From the NCBI GenBank assembly GCA_018692315.1, contig JABHKC010000094.1:1-35791 (forward strand): a stretch of DNA of 35,791 bases, given 5' to 3'. This document shows positions 9,014-17,447 of this stretch, one piece after another. Source of the DNA: Bacteroidota bacterium. Lineage in GTDB: Bacteria; Bacteroidota; Bacteroidia; Bacteroidales; JABHKC01. The stretch's first letter is position 1. Every line of letters starts with the position of its first letter. The notes under the pieces were generated by a model that worked only from the letters and a program-made list of their open reading frames with translations, ran no database searches and was not told the DNA's origin. Made by a program: the position numbers and the translations under genes.

Positions 9014-9607
9014 TTATTCGCAAATTTCACCTTGTGGCTCTTTTGCATTTTCAGGATTGCTATCTTTTAAGCTTACTAAGATGTAGCTTGCCGCTTGCTG
9101 AATTTTTTTTTCGTTCATTTGTGCTTTAAACGGAGTCATTCCTTTTGTAGGATTTCCGTTTTTGATAATATTAAAGACGCTTTCAAAATCGCAACCCGAC
9201 AACCAATGCTTATCTGTTAGATTTGGACCTATTGCATTTCCTTCTCCATTGGCACCATGGCATACGATACATGTCATGGTACTAAATAATTCTTTACCGG
9301 CTTTCAGAGATGCTTCATCAGTGAGGGTAGTCAATTTAGTGTCTTGTGCCTTATTTTTCGAATAAAGTAATGAGGCTTCTGCAACTTCTTTTTCGTATTC
9401 AGCATCCTGTAGATCGCCTTGTGTGAAAATGAAATAATGCTCGACATAAATCAATGAAAAAACTATAGTTATTATAAATATGGCAGATATCCATTTTGGA
9501 ACAGGATTGTTTAGTTCCTTAATGCCATCATAGTCATGCTCCATCAGTTTTTCATCATATTTTTCATTATAAGTATAATCTGGATTGTTTTTTTCTTCTT
9601 TCATCAT
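9014..9607 (-). CDS. ccoP: CcoP, cbb3 oxidase subunit III with a single cytochrome c domain
   Basis: A 197-residue membrane-anchored cytochrome c subunit. It has an N-terminal cytoplasmic stretch, one membrane helix at about 39-58 and one haem c site, CIVCH (Cys113, Cys116, His117), with a likely Met ligand in KGMTPF near 156. The usual CcoP of proteobacteria has two haem domains; this one has one, and a very similar domain sits at the C-terminus of the fused CcoNO. Two adjacent ATG codons (9607 and 9604) are possible starts. It follows ccoQ by 17 bases. Confidence 0.92.
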   Translation of the reverse strand: MMKEEKNNPDYTYNEKYDEKLMEHDYDGIKELNNPVPKWISAIFIITIVFSLIYVEHYFIFTQGDLQDAEYEKEVAEASLLYSKNKAQDTKLTTLTDEASLKAGKELFSTMTCIVCHGANGEGNAIGPNLTDKHWLSGCDFESVFNIIKNGNPTKGMTPFKAQMNEKKIQQAASYILVSLKDSNPENAKEPQGEICE

Positions 9608-9624
9608 TATTGAATTTTATATAA

Positions 9625-9819
9625 TTATTTGTCATTTTTAATGTCTAAAAGTTCTTTTTCGTCGAAAATAGCATTTTTTCTATTTGACATTTCAGAATTT
9701 GGTGTGCTATAGGTTCTAACTACTATTACGATAAATAAAAATAGAAAAATCAGCATTCCTACTATGTAATATGTCTGAATTCCAGCTATATTTTCTAAAA
9801 CATCGCTAACAATTTTCAT
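9625..9819 (-). CDS. ccoQ: CcoQ-like small cbb3 oxidase subunit
   Basis: A 64-residue protein with one membrane helix (about 18-38) and a charged cytoplasmic tail. Size, topology and position between ccoNO and ccoP, with only 2 bases after the ccoNO stop, match CcoQ/FixQ. Such subunits are poorly conserved, so the call rests mainly on context. Confidence 0.75.
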   Translation of the reverse strand: MKIVSDVLENIAGIQTYYIVGMLIFLFLFIVIVVRTYSTPNSEMSNRKNAIFDEKELLDIKNDK

Positions 9820-9821
9820 GC

Positions 9822-12254
9822 TTAATTTTTATTTAGTTCAAGTAGTACAAATGCTGTCAATTGAGTAATTTCTTCTTCAGAAAGTACGCCTTTAAAAGGT
9901 GTCATCCCTTTTTCAATCTTTCCATTAGAAATATTCTCATATACTCCTTCCGGAGATTTTTCAATAATCCATTCATTGTCGGTAAGGTCTGGCCCAATTA
10001 CATTTCCTTTCCCATCTGGTCCATGGCATATGATGCAATTTTTTTGAAAACTTGCTTTTCCGGCCGGAATCATTTCTTCAGTAATATTAACAGAAGTAGT
10101 TTTTACCGGTTCTGGTTTGGTTTCGACTACGGGTGTTATATCTCTACCGAGTTTGTGCAAGTATGCAATCATTGCAATCATTTGCTTTGTTGGTTCAATT
10201 TCAATTCCTGATTGTTTCAAATCGTCAGCTATTATTTGTGCCTGAGCTTTTAAATCGTCGATTGCTCTTTCGTCGAATCCTTCTTCGTAAGGAACTCCAA
10301 GAGTTTGCATAGCTCTAATTTTTGCCGGAATCATATCTAAATCAATGTCTTTTATTGCAAACCAATCGTATTTTGGCATAATCGATTGTTCGTTCATTCT
10401 TTGTGGATCCATAAAGTGATTATAGTGCCAAGAAGCTGTTTTGTACATATTGCCGGTTATGACTCCTGTTCTGGCCAAATCTGGTCCTGTTCTTCGTGAG
10501 CCCCATTGGAATGGATGATCGTAAACAAATTCGCCAATTTTTGAGTATTCTCCGTATCTGTCTGTTTCCCACCTGAATGGTCTAACCATTTGCGAATGAC
10601 AAGTATAACATCCTTCGCTAATATATATGTCTCTACCTTCTAATTCTAAAGGAGTATATGGTTTCACAGATTCGATAGTTGGTACATTAGATTTAACAAA
10701 AATCATTGGAATTATTTCTACAGCACCACCTATTGCCAATAAAACGAATGCCACAATAGCAAAACGTACGGGTTTTCTCTCTAACCAACGATGAATAGTT
10801 TCTCTTGCTGAGCTTCTTGATTCTTTATTTTCTAATGGGTAAGCTTCAGCAGCCTCGTTTGCTTCCATTGAACCTGCTGCCATTGTTTTAACTAAGTTCC
10901 AAACTAATAGTAAAAAGCCAACTAAATATAAAGTTCCACCAATAATTCTGAATGTATATAATGGAACAATTTGAGTAACTGTTTCTAAGAAATTAGGATA
11001 AGCCAAAAATCCTTCAGGAGTATATTCTCTCCACATTAACCATTGTGTGATAGCTGCCCAGTATAAAGGAATTGCATAAATTAACATACCGAGAGTTGCA
11101 ATCCAAAAATGTGTGTTTGCAATTTTTTCTGAGAAAAGTTTAGTTCGGAAAAGTTTTGGAACTAACCAATATAACATTCCAAATACTAATCCTCCGTTCC
11201 AGCCCATTCCGCCAATATGAACGTGAGCAATAGTCCAGTCGGTAAAGTGGCTGATAGCATTTACGTTTTTCAATGACATCATTGGTCCTTCGAATGTTGA
11301 CATTCCGTATGCTGTAACTGCTACTACCATAAATTTTAGAGCTGCACTATCTCGTACTTTATCCCAGGCACCTCTCAATGTTAGCAATCCATTTATCATG
11401 CCTCCCCAGGATGGTGCTATGAGCATAATTGAAAAAGTTACTCCAAGTGCCTGTGCCCAATCTGGCAATGCCTGATATAATAAATGGTGAGGGCCTGCCC
11501 ACATATAAATAAAAATCAATGCCCAGAAGTGAACAATTGATAATTTATAAGAATATATCGGTCGTCCGGCTGCTTTCGGAAGATAATAGTACATTAAACC
11601 AAGGAATGGTGTTGTTAAGAAAAAGGCTACTGCATTATGGCCATACCACCATTGTACAACTGCATCTTGAGCACCTGCATATATTGGGTAACTTTTAAAT
11701 AATGAAACAGGTAATTCAAATGAGTTTACTACATGGAGCATAGCTACTCCAAGGAAGGAGGCAAGATACCACCAAATGGCTGCATAAATGTGTTTTTCTC
11801 TTCTGATGATAATTGTTCCTATCATATTCCAGCCAAAAACCACCCATACTACAGTAATCATAATATCAATCGGCCACTCTAATTCTGCATATTCTTTTCC
11901 GGTGGTAATTCCGGCAAAAAATGTCAAGGCTGCACAAAGTATAATAAACTGCCAGCCCCAAAAATTTATTTTGCTTAGAACATCATTGAACATTCTGGTT
12001 TTCAGCAACTTTTGCATTGAATAATAAACTCCTGCGTAAATTGCATTTCCAACAAAAGCAAAAATTACAGCATTCGTATGAATTGGTCTTATTCGTCCGA
12101 AAGTTGTAAATTCTAAACCAAAATTGAAAAACGGGAACGATAGCTGAAGTGCAGCTAAAAGCCCAACCAGGATTGCAACCACTCCCCAAATTATGGTTGC
12201 TAAAATGAATAGCTTGACAATTTTGTTGTCATAATTAAATTTTTGAATCTCCAT
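9822..12254 (-). CDS. ccoNO: Fused CcoN-CcoO cbb3 oxidase subunit with extra C-terminal cytochrome c domain
   Basis: An 810-residue fusion forming the catalytic core of cbb3 oxidase, which reduces oxygen to water at low oxygen. Residues 1-460 are CcoN: twelve helices and haem/copper His ligands in RPIHTNA (His59), WWYGHNAV (His206), GPHHLLY (256, 257) and IAHVHIGG (344, 346). A short linker leads to CcoO, anchored by a helix at about 498-518, with haem site CYTCH (Cys549, Cys552, His553) and SIMPKYDW. CcoN-O fusions are common in Bacteroidota. A further soluble cytochrome c domain lies at 725-810, with CIICH (Cys740, Cys743, His744) and KGMTPF, close in sequence to the CcoP domain. The ATG at 12254 lies 11 bases after ccoS. 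Confidence 0.97.
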   Translation of the reverse strand: MEIQKFNYDNKIVKLFILATIIWGVVAILVGLLAALQLSFPFFNFGLEFTTFGRIRPIHTNAVIFAFVGNAIYAGVYYSMQKLLKTRMFNDVLSKINFWGWQFIILCAALTFFAGITTGKEYAELEWPIDIMITVVWVVFGWNMIGTIIIRREKHIYAAIWWYLASFLGVAMLHVVNSFELPVSLFKSYPIYAGAQDAVVQWWYGHNAVAFFLTTPFLGLMYYYLPKAAGRPIYSYKLSIVHFWALIFIYMWAGPHHLLYQALPDWAQALGVTFSIMLIAPSWGGMINGLLTLRGAWDKVRDSAALKFMVVAVTAYGMSTFEGPMMSLKNVNAISHFTDWTIAHVHIGGMGWNGGLVFGMLYWLVPKLFRTKLFSEKIANTHFWIATLGMLIYAIPLYWAAITQWLMWREYTPEGFLAYPNFLETVTQIVPLYTFRIIGGTLYLVGFLLLVWNLVKTMAAGSMEANEAAEAYPLENKESRSSARETIHRWLERKPVRFAIVAFVLLAIGGAVEIIPMIFVKSNVPTIESVKPYTPLELEGRDIYISEGCYTCHSQMVRPFRWETDRYGEYSKIGEFVYDHPFQWGSRRTGPDLARTGVITGNMYKTASWHYNHFMDPQRMNEQSIMPKYDWFAIKDIDLDMIPAKIRAMQTLGVPYEEGFDERAIDDLKAQAQIIADDLKQSGIEIEPTKQMIAMIAYLHKLGRDITPVVETKPEPVKTTSVNITEEMIPAGKASFQKNCIICHGPDGKGNVIGPDLTDNEWIIEKSPEGVYENISNGKIEKGMTPFKGVLSEEEITQLTAFVLLELNKN

Positions 12255-12265
12255 AGTTAAATGAT

Positions 12266-12427
12266 TTAGTTAGTATCTTTTTTTATTTCTTCATCGTCAA
12301 ATAAAATTCGGACAGAGGGAGTAAAGTCATCATCGAATTGCCCATTTTTTACAGCCCAAATGAATATTGCTAAAAAAATTAGTGCTATTATGAGACTTGC
12401 TCCTATTAAGAGGTAAAATATATTCAT
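12266..12427 (-). CDS. ccoS: CcoS cbb3 oxidase maturation protein
   Basis: A 53-residue protein found by direct translation of the minus strand: it begins MNIFYLLIGASLIIALIFLA, has one membrane helix and then the CcoS signature FIWAVKNGQFDDDFTPSVRI with a further acidic stretch FDDEE. CcoS is needed for putting haem b and CuB into CcoN. It starts the cco locus, 11 bases upstream of ccoNO. Length and motif are normal for the family. Confidence 0.93.
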   Translation of the reverse strand: MNIFYLLIGASLIIALIFLAIFIWAVKNGQFDDDFTPSVRILFDDEEIKKDTN

Positions 12428-12820
12428 TAAATTTAATTTCAAATTATTATGATAAATGTTTTTGGTTTCAATTGGTTCTAAAATTACTTTTAGTTTTTAC
12501 TTAAAGCAGAAACCCAATTATAATTATCATATTTTTTAACAAAATTTCAAAATAAAATCGTGGCAATATATTAAAAAATTATAAAAGTTTTAACAAATAT
12601 TTCAAAATATGTCAATTTTATAAATATGAAATTATTATAAATTTGTAAGCAAATCATGTTGGAACTCCTTGATTAATGCTTAGTTATTGATATTTAGCAA
12701 TTTGCATATATAGATATGTCTATATGTAATTTCAAATAAAAATATAAATAGCTTCTAAATATTTGTTAATTTTTTTTTAATTCATGGGTGTTGTTATTAT
12801 ACCAGACAAAATTTCAAAAA
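12428..12820. other. Intergenic region upstream of the cco locus
   Basis: This stretch holds no gene I can support. On the minus strand it must contain the promoter of ccoS, but I found no TAnnTTTG element. It has an FNR-like site (12687-12700) and, beside it, a perfect 7-4-7 inverted repeat with arms ATATAGA (12708-12714) and TCTATAT (12719-12725). Confidence 0.5.
12687..12700. promoter_or_regulatory. Candidate FNR/CRP-type site upstream of cco
   Basis: The sequence TTGATATTTAGCAA matches TTGAT-N4-ATCAA at nine of ten positions. FNR control of cbb3 oxidase is well known in other phyla. The site is about 260 bases from ccoS and no -7 element was found at a suitable distance, so this is tentative. 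Confidence 0.3.
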
Positions 12821-12852
12821 AATAGCCCCTAATTCATAAATAAGGGGCTATT
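12821..12852 (-). terminator. Intrinsic terminator of the rubrerythrin-like gene
   Basis: Perfect 10-base arms AATAGCCCCT (12821-12830) and AGGGGCTATT (12843-12852) with a 12-base loop. The A-run at 12816-12822 becomes a T-run on the minus strand, just after the hairpin. It lies 24 bases downstream of the stop codon at 12877 and insulates that gene from ccoS. Confidence 0.9.
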
Positions 12853-12876
12853 ATAAAATTACAGAAATCAGGTATC

Positions 12877-13332
12877 TTAATTTTCAAACATAACCATATC
12901 GTCGTATTCGATTTCAAATCTCAGTTTATGTTTCGCTTCTTCTTGAGCCAATGCTTGAAATGTTTTTTTCAGTTCGTTGTTTGGGGCAATTTGAGAAAGG
13001 TGAGTATAAAGTTTGTAGGCTGCTTTCTCTCGTTTCATAGCAAGCACCAGTACATCTTGATAGCTCATATCATCACTTGGTTTAACAGGAATTTGATAAT
13101 CAGCAATTTTTAGGTCGCTTATTTTTTCGGGTTCAAATTCGTAGGCACGTTCCGTCTTTATTTTTGTAAGTCGGGTTTTATGACTAATTTCTTCTTTCGC
13201 AAATTGCAAGAAAGATTCCTTAATTTCCTCATTTCGTGCAGTTTTGGCTAACTTAGTATAGAAATCAACTGCCGATTGTTCAGCAGTAATTGCAAAATCT
13301 AATATTTCTTCTATAGTTTCAAATTCTTTCAT
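12877..13332 (-). CDS. Rubrerythrin-like ferritin-superfamily diiron protein
   Basis: A 151-residue four-helix protein of the rubrerythrin superfamily. Two repeats each hold a Glu helix followed by an ExxH motif: AEQSAVDFY then EEISH in the first half, REKAAYKLY then EEAKH in the second, so all diiron ligands expected for this fold appear present. There is no C-terminal rubredoxin domain, unlike classic rubrerythrin; a separate rubredoxin is encoded at 16233-16397. Such proteins usually reduce peroxide or handle iron in anaerobes. It ends in a strong terminator and starts 155 bases after the FNR-like gene, with a TACTTTTG-like element on the minus strand at 13398-13405. Confidence 0.82.
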   Translation of the reverse strand: MKEFETIEEILDFAITAEQSAVDFYTKLAKTARNEEIKESFLQFAKEEISHKTRLTKIKTERAYEFEPEKISDLKIADYQIPVKPSDDMSYQDVLVLAMKREKAAYKLYTHLSQIAPNNELKKTFQALAQEEAKHKLRFEIEYDDMVMFEN

Positions 13333-13397
13333 AATATTATTTTAATAAAGAGTTCATATATTGTACTTATAAATAAAATTTTCAGAAAGTAAATTTT

Positions 13398-13405
13398 CAA
13401 AAGTA
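13398..13405 (-). promoter_or_regulatory. Candidate -7 element for the rubrerythrin-like gene
   Basis: On the minus strand this reads TACTTTTG, fitting TAnnTTTG, 65 bases upstream of the start codon. No clear -33 element was seen. Confidence 0.3.
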
Positions 13406-13486
13406 ATTATTCCATTAATAAATTGGTGAAAAAATATTTCTTCTTAACTTAGATATTTATTTTAATAATGCAAATATGCGGTATTA

Positions 13487-14290
13487 TTAGAATTTCTCGC
13501 AATGAATTTGTCCGGGAGATCTCTTAGAGTGCTCTCTCAAACCTCTTGACTCAAGAATTTCGGTTACAGCATCTATCATATTTGGATTTCCGCAAATGAA
13601 AACATGTGAGTTGTCGGCAGTTGGACGCTCTCCCCATGTTTTTTCAATAATTCTGTCGGCAAGCATATCCTGAATAAATCTTGTTTCGCCTTTCCAGCCT
13701 GCCGGTTCTTTTTCGGGCATTGTGATTGTTGGGATGTAATGGAAATTTTTAGACATGCTCTCAATCAGCCTTAATTCTGAAGAGTAGCCCAAATCCCAAG
13801 AATTAGCAGCACCATGAATTACGCATATTTTTCTATCAATATTTAGTGCATCTGAACGAAGCATACTCATATATGGTGCAACTCCAGTGCCTGTTGCTAT
13901 CAAAACTACGTTTTTATCAATTGGAACTTGGTTGAGTGTAAACATCCCAACAATTTTTTTTCCTACACCAATTCTGTCTCCAATTTTTAAATTAAAAATT
14001 CTTGGCGTGAGAGTACCCGAATGTACAAGTGTAATGTAAAATTCGAGATAATCTATCTCTTTTGCTGAAGAGGATATTGAATAAGCTCTTTTTATCATTT
14101 TGTCGGGAGCTGTTTTTTCGAGCTCTTCTGTGGCTTCAGGGCATCGTTCAGCTGAGCCTGGCAAAAATAGTGCTACAAATTGACCTGATTCAAATTTTGG
14201 TAATTCCCAACCGTCTGGTACAATTCTAATAATCTTCATTATTGGTGAAACTTGCTGCACCATGATTACAATTCCGTTTAATTCATTCAT
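13487..14290 (-). CDS. Ferredoxin-NADP reductase-like flavoprotein
   Basis: A 267-residue FAD- and NAD(P)-binding oxidoreductase. The FAD-binding motif RAYSIS(S) lies at about residues 64-70, the nucleotide-binding GTGVAPYMSML at about 135-145 and CGNPNMIDAV near the C-terminus, the order of the FNR family. I take the ATG at 14290, 7 bases after the upstream stop; a longer in-frame reading needs a TTG at 14320 overlapping the previous gene. As the last gene of a redox operon it may reduce ferredoxin, flavodoxin or the rubredoxin encoded upstream; the partner is inference. Confidence 0.88.
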   Translation of the reverse strand: MNELNGIVIMVQQVSPIMKIIRIVPDGWELPKFESGQFVALFLPGSAERCPEATEELEKTAPDKMIKRAYSISSSAKEIDYLEFYITLVHSGTLTPRIFNLKIGDRIGVGKKIVGMFTLNQVPIDKNVVLIATGTGVAPYMSMLRSDALNIDRKICVIHGAANSWDLGYSSELRLIESMSKNFHYIPTITMPEKEPAGWKGETRFIQDMLADRIIEKTWGERPTADNSHVFICGNPNMIDAVTEILESRGLREHSKRSPGQIHCEKF

Positions 14291-14297
14291 TGTTTTA

Positions 14298-15707
14298 TTA
14301 TTTAGTGTTATAGTATTCAAACATTCTTCTAGATTTTATTGTTTTTGCAACAAATTGAGGAACCATTGTCTCCCATTCATTATTTCCTTCTTTTATAAGC
14401 TCAATTACTTTTCGTGGAAATATATGTAACAAACTTTTATCAAAGTTATGAATATTTATTATTTTTCCGGAGTCTATCAGATACTGATGGATATTTTTTG
14501 TATTATTGTTTAGAGTAATATTTTCTGAGCAGATTAATTCTTTTTTGTTTTCAACTTGTGTAGGATAAACATACATTTTTACATTATTCTTGAACAATCT
14601 GCCAAAACCTTGCAGAATCCCTCCACTTAGATTTGTATAATATTCACGATGAAACAGATTTTGATAAGTTGTTGAACCAATGATGATGCCGATTTGGTAT
14701 ATTTTATAAATATCGAAATACGAAACAAATTCGTGATGTTGTTTCATGTCAGAAATAATAACATTTATACCTAATCCATTGAGTAAATCTACACGATCTA
14801 AGAAGTCCTTTTCATCGAAATCGCCTTCCATGAGCAGATTTTCTAAGCTAATTTCGCAAAAAAGTAATGTATTTTCTTCATTGCAATTGTTTTCGGTTTT
14901 GAACAGTTCGAAGCCTTTTTTCAGCATATCGACACCAACCAGTGTAATTGGGCGAAAGCTTCCTCTAAGAACCATGATGTTTTTTTTGTAAAAAATATCT
15001 GAAGGAGGTCTTACATTGTGGTCGTTGTCGAAAACTGTAGCATTTGTCATTTTGTTTTTAACAAGCTGTACGCTAATCAACCTATTGTCTATGTAGTCAA
15101 GATCTGGACCAGTCATTCTAATCATATCAATTTCTAACTGGTCTCTAGAAAGAAAATCCATTAAAGATCGCAGAAAGCTACTGGGATATTTATTGAAATA
15201 GAAAGCTGCATAAATTAGATTAACTCCAAGAATTCCGATAGTTCTCTGTTGCAGAAGATTGTCTTTTTCGTACATTTTTACATGAAGCAAAATTTCGTTT
15301 GCTTCATAACCAGGGTGTAGTTGAAATTTTATCCCAATCCAACCATGACTTTCGTTAGTTTTCTGAAAATTTATTGCTGAAACTGTATTTGCAAAAGCAA
15401 AAAAGCATGTGTTTCCTTGTTTTATGTTTTGTAGCGAGCTTACGATTTGTTTGTACTCAATTTCGAGCATTTTTTTCAATCTTTCTTCGCTTACATATCT
15501 TTTACTATGAGTTTCGCCATAGAGATTGTTGCTTAAAGCCATGTCGTATGCAGAAATGGTTTTGGCAACTGTTCCCGAAGAACCCCCGGCAGTGAAGAAT
15601 CGCCGGGCAACTTCTTGTCCTGCACCAATTTCAGCAATTGTCCCAAAAAAACGATTGTCAAGATTTATTCTTAGTGCTTTTTGTCTGGGACTATTTATTG
15701 TTTCCAT
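14298..15707 (-). CDS. Conserved protein of unknown function
   Basis: A 469-residue soluble protein with no signal peptide or clear membrane helix. It opens with a striking conserved-looking block at about residues 10-60: ALRINLDNRFFGTIAEIGAG, then QEVARRFFTAGGSSGTVAKT and SAYDMALSNNLYG. I recognise this as a widespread bacterial family sometimes labelled nicotinate-nucleotide adenylyltransferase in databases, but I see no HxGH nucleotidyltransferase motif, so I do not adopt that name. The later part (about 220-470) is alpha/beta in character. The ATG at 15707 is preferred over a TTG one codon upstream. It sits 34 bases after bcp and 7 bases before the FNR-like reductase, so the two are probably co-translated partners. 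Confidence 0.75.
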   Translation of the reverse strand: METINSPRQKALRINLDNRFFGTIAEIGAGQEVARRFFTAGGSSGTVAKTISAYDMALSNNLYGETHSKRYVSEERLKKMLEIEYKQIVSSLQNIKQGNTCFFAFANTVSAINFQKTNESHGWIGIKFQLHPGYEANEILLHVKMYEKDNLLQQRTIGILGVNLIYAAFYFNKYPSSFLRSLMDFLSRDQLEIDMIRMTGPDLDYIDNRLISVQLVKNKMTNATVFDNDHNVRPPSDIFYKKNIMVLRGSFRPITLVGVDMLKKGFELFKTENNCNEENTLLFCEISLENLLMEGDFDEKDFLDRVDLLNGLGINVIISDMKQHHEFVSYFDIYKIYQIGIIIGSTTYQNLFHREYYTNLSGGILQGFGRLFKNNVKMYVYPTQVENKKELICSENITLNNNTKNIHQYLIDSGKIINIHNFDKSLLHIFPRKVIELIKEGNNEWETMVPQFVAKTIKSRRMFEYYNTK

Positions 15708-15744
15708 CAATTGATTGTTTAGCTTGTTAGTTTCGTATTATGGC

Positions 15745-16218
15745 TTATTCTTCCATTAATAATATGTCTGGATATATTTGTGCAGCATGATATTTAGTTT
15801 TCACTTTATCAATAACTTCACTGATTATTCCATCCTTATTTATAATGAAAGTGGTTCGAAATACGCCTTCTTTAATTTTTCCAAACATTTTTTTCTCGCC
15901 CCAAACTCCATAACTTTTTATTATTTCTTTTTCTGTATCGGCTAATAAATCGAATGGTAAATTGTGTTTTTTGATAAACTTCTGATGAGATACTTCACTG
16001 TCAGGGCTAACACCAAGTATTTCGAAGCCCGATTTTTTTAGGGCTTCGAAATTATCTCGTAAGTCGCATGCTTCTGCTGTACAACCAGGCGTATTATCCT
16101 TTGGATAGAAATATAGTACTAAAGTTTTTCCTTTAAAATCAGCTAAGGAGATTTTTTCGCTGTTCTGATTGTTTGCAGTAAAATTTGGTGCAGTGTCTCC
16201 ACTTTTTAAACTTATCAT
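15745..16218 (-). CDS. bcp: Bcp-type thiol peroxidase (peroxiredoxin Q)
   Basis: A 157-residue thioredoxin-fold peroxidase that reduces hydrogen peroxide and organic peroxides using thioredoxin. The signature NTPGCTAEACDLRD gives peroxidatic Cys46 and resolving Cys51, the Cys-x4-Cys arrangement of the Bcp group. YFYPKDNTPGC and GVSPDS are also typical. Length is normal. It follows the rubredoxin gene by 14 bases, so co-transcription is likely. Confidence 0.95.
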   Translation of the reverse strand: MISLKSGDTAPNFTANNQNSEKISLADFKGKTLVLYFYPKDNTPGCTAEACDLRDNFEALKKSGFEILGVSPDSEVSHQKFIKKHNLPFDLLADTEKEIIKSYGVWGEKKMFGKIKEGVFRTTFIINKDGIISEVIDKVKTKYHAAQIYPDILLMEE

Positions 16219-16232
16219 CTACTTTTACTTTT

Positions 16233-16397
16233 CTATTCCTCAATAAGTTCAAAATCTTCTTTGCCAACTCCACAAATTGGGCAAACCCAATCGTCTGGAA
16301 TATCTTCAAAGGCTGTTCCTACGGCAATCCCACCATCGGGGTCGCCTATTGCTGGATCATAAACCCAATCACATGGGATACATACATATTTTTTCAT
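16233..16397 (-). CDS. Rubredoxin
   Basis: A 54-residue rubredoxin found by direct translation. It holds the two metal-binding pairs CIPC (Cys6, Cys9) and CPIC (Cys39, Cys42) around [20 protein letters not shown] and IPDDW, the complete canonical pattern for one Fe(Cys)4 site. It is a small electron carrier. In anaerobes it supplies superoxide reductase, rubrerythrin and flavodiiron proteins; superoxide reductase and a rubrerythrin-like protein without its own rubredoxin domain are both encoded nearby. It lies 58 bases after the AEC gene and 14 bases before bcp. Confidence 0.97.
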   Translation of the reverse strand: MKKYVCIPCDWVYDPAIGDPDGGIAVGTAFEDIPDDWVCPICGVGKEDFELIEE

Positions 16398-16455
16398 TAT
16401 ATTTAATTTTAATTTATTAATACTTTATTGTTTATATAAATTTGGGATAGTTTAT

Positions 16456-17409
16456 TTAGTTGAATTCAAAAAAAATTTGGAATGCCGAAAATGCTAATGG
16501 TATTGAAATAATGGATGCTATAAAACTTGAAATTACAAATTGGTTTGATTGTGATGTATTTCCTCCTTCTTTGTTCACCAAAATCGGAACTGCTGTAATT
16601 GGAGGTACGCAACTTATAAGAAATATTAAAAATGCAATTGAAAATGGGGGCTTTATTAATATCAATAAAAGCAAAATTATAAAAGGAAATAAGAAGTTTT
16701 TTAATGCTACAAATGTTAGAATTGGCTTTAATTTCATTTTGCCTTTTCTTTTAAAATCGACATACACATTGCCACCTATCAAAAGCAGGATTAGTGGAAG
16801 TGCTGTGTTTCCCAAAATTTTTGCTATTGAATAGAATGCCTCAGGTACATTTTGGTTTAGTCCGCTCAATCTCAAAGTAATTGCTAAAAATGTAGCTATC
16901 AGAATTGGATTTAAGAAATTTCCTAAAGTGAATTTGTCCTTTTTTGTTTTTTTCGATCTGTAGAATAGAAAATAGGTATTAAACAGAAAGGCAGGGAAAA
17001 ACAATGAAAACAAGAATAGTTCAACTAAAATTTCTGAGTCGCTTCCGAATAATTTCTGAATTATTACCATTGGCACAAAAATTATGTTTGGATAAAGTAA
17101 ACTCATTCCAATTTCTGCTTTGTACTCTTTTTTGGCTAATTTCATTCCCAAAAATGAAAGAACTACTGTAATAACAGTAAATGCTGCCCACCAAAGGGGT
17201 AGCATCCACCAGTTTGGAAATTTCGATGGATCGAATCTGAAAATAATATTTGTGAAAATTAAACAAGGTAAAGCAATGTCAAGAATCAATGGGGAAATTA
17301 CTTCGAGTATTTTTATTGGCACAATTTTTCTGGCAATTATTGCAAAACCAATAATTCCTATTCCCAGTAAAACTACTATTGCTTCGAACACATCCCAAAA
17401 AATGGTCAT
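16456..17409 (-). CDS. AEC-family (auxin efflux carrier-like) transporter
   Basis: A 317-residue polytopic inner-membrane protein with about ten helices in a 5+5 arrangement, typical of the AEC family. The N-terminal half holds PLILDIALPCLIFTNI and the C-terminal half ILGNTALPLILLLIGG, the paired discontinuous-helix regions with a Pro each. Bacterial members carry small carboxylates such as malate, but the substrate here is unknown. It is odd inside a redox-defence operon: 38 bases follow the flavoprotein gene upstream and 58 bases precede rubredoxin. Confidence 0.82.
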   Translation of the reverse strand: MTIFWDVFEAIVVLLGIGIIGFAIIARKIVPIKILEVISPLILDIALPCLIFTNIIFRFDPSKFPNWWMLPLWWAAFTVITVVLSFLGMKLAKKEYKAEIGMSLLYPNIIFVPMVIIQKLFGSDSEILVELFLFSLFFPAFLFNTYFLFYRSKKTKKDKFTLGNFLNPILIATFLAITLRLSGLNQNVPEAFYSIAKILGNTALPLILLLIGGNVYVDFKRKGKMKLKPILTFVALKNFLFPFIILLLLILIKPPFSIAFLIFLISCVPPITAVPILVNKEGGNTSQSNQFVISSFIASIISIPLAFSAFQIFFEFN

Positions 17410-17447
17410 TTTATTCTAAAAAAATGATTGTTTAGTCTTTCAATTTT

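Noticed and set aside
9861-10211. 116-residue plus-strand frame inside ccoNO
   Set aside because: Shadow of the real gene; composition rich in Phe, Ser and Cys with no domain.
13487-14320. Longer form of the FNR-like protein starting at 14320
   Set aside because: It needs a TTG start inside the previous gene; the ATG at 14290 gives a normal N-terminus.
14298-15707. Nicotinate-nucleotide adenylyltransferase label for the 469-residue protein
   Set aside because: No HxGH or SxTxxR motif of nucleotidyltransferases is visible, so the label is likely a transferred error.
16460-16834. 124-residue plus-strand frame opposite the AEC gene
   Set aside because: Antisense to a gene whose membrane-helix pattern is clear; no independent support.
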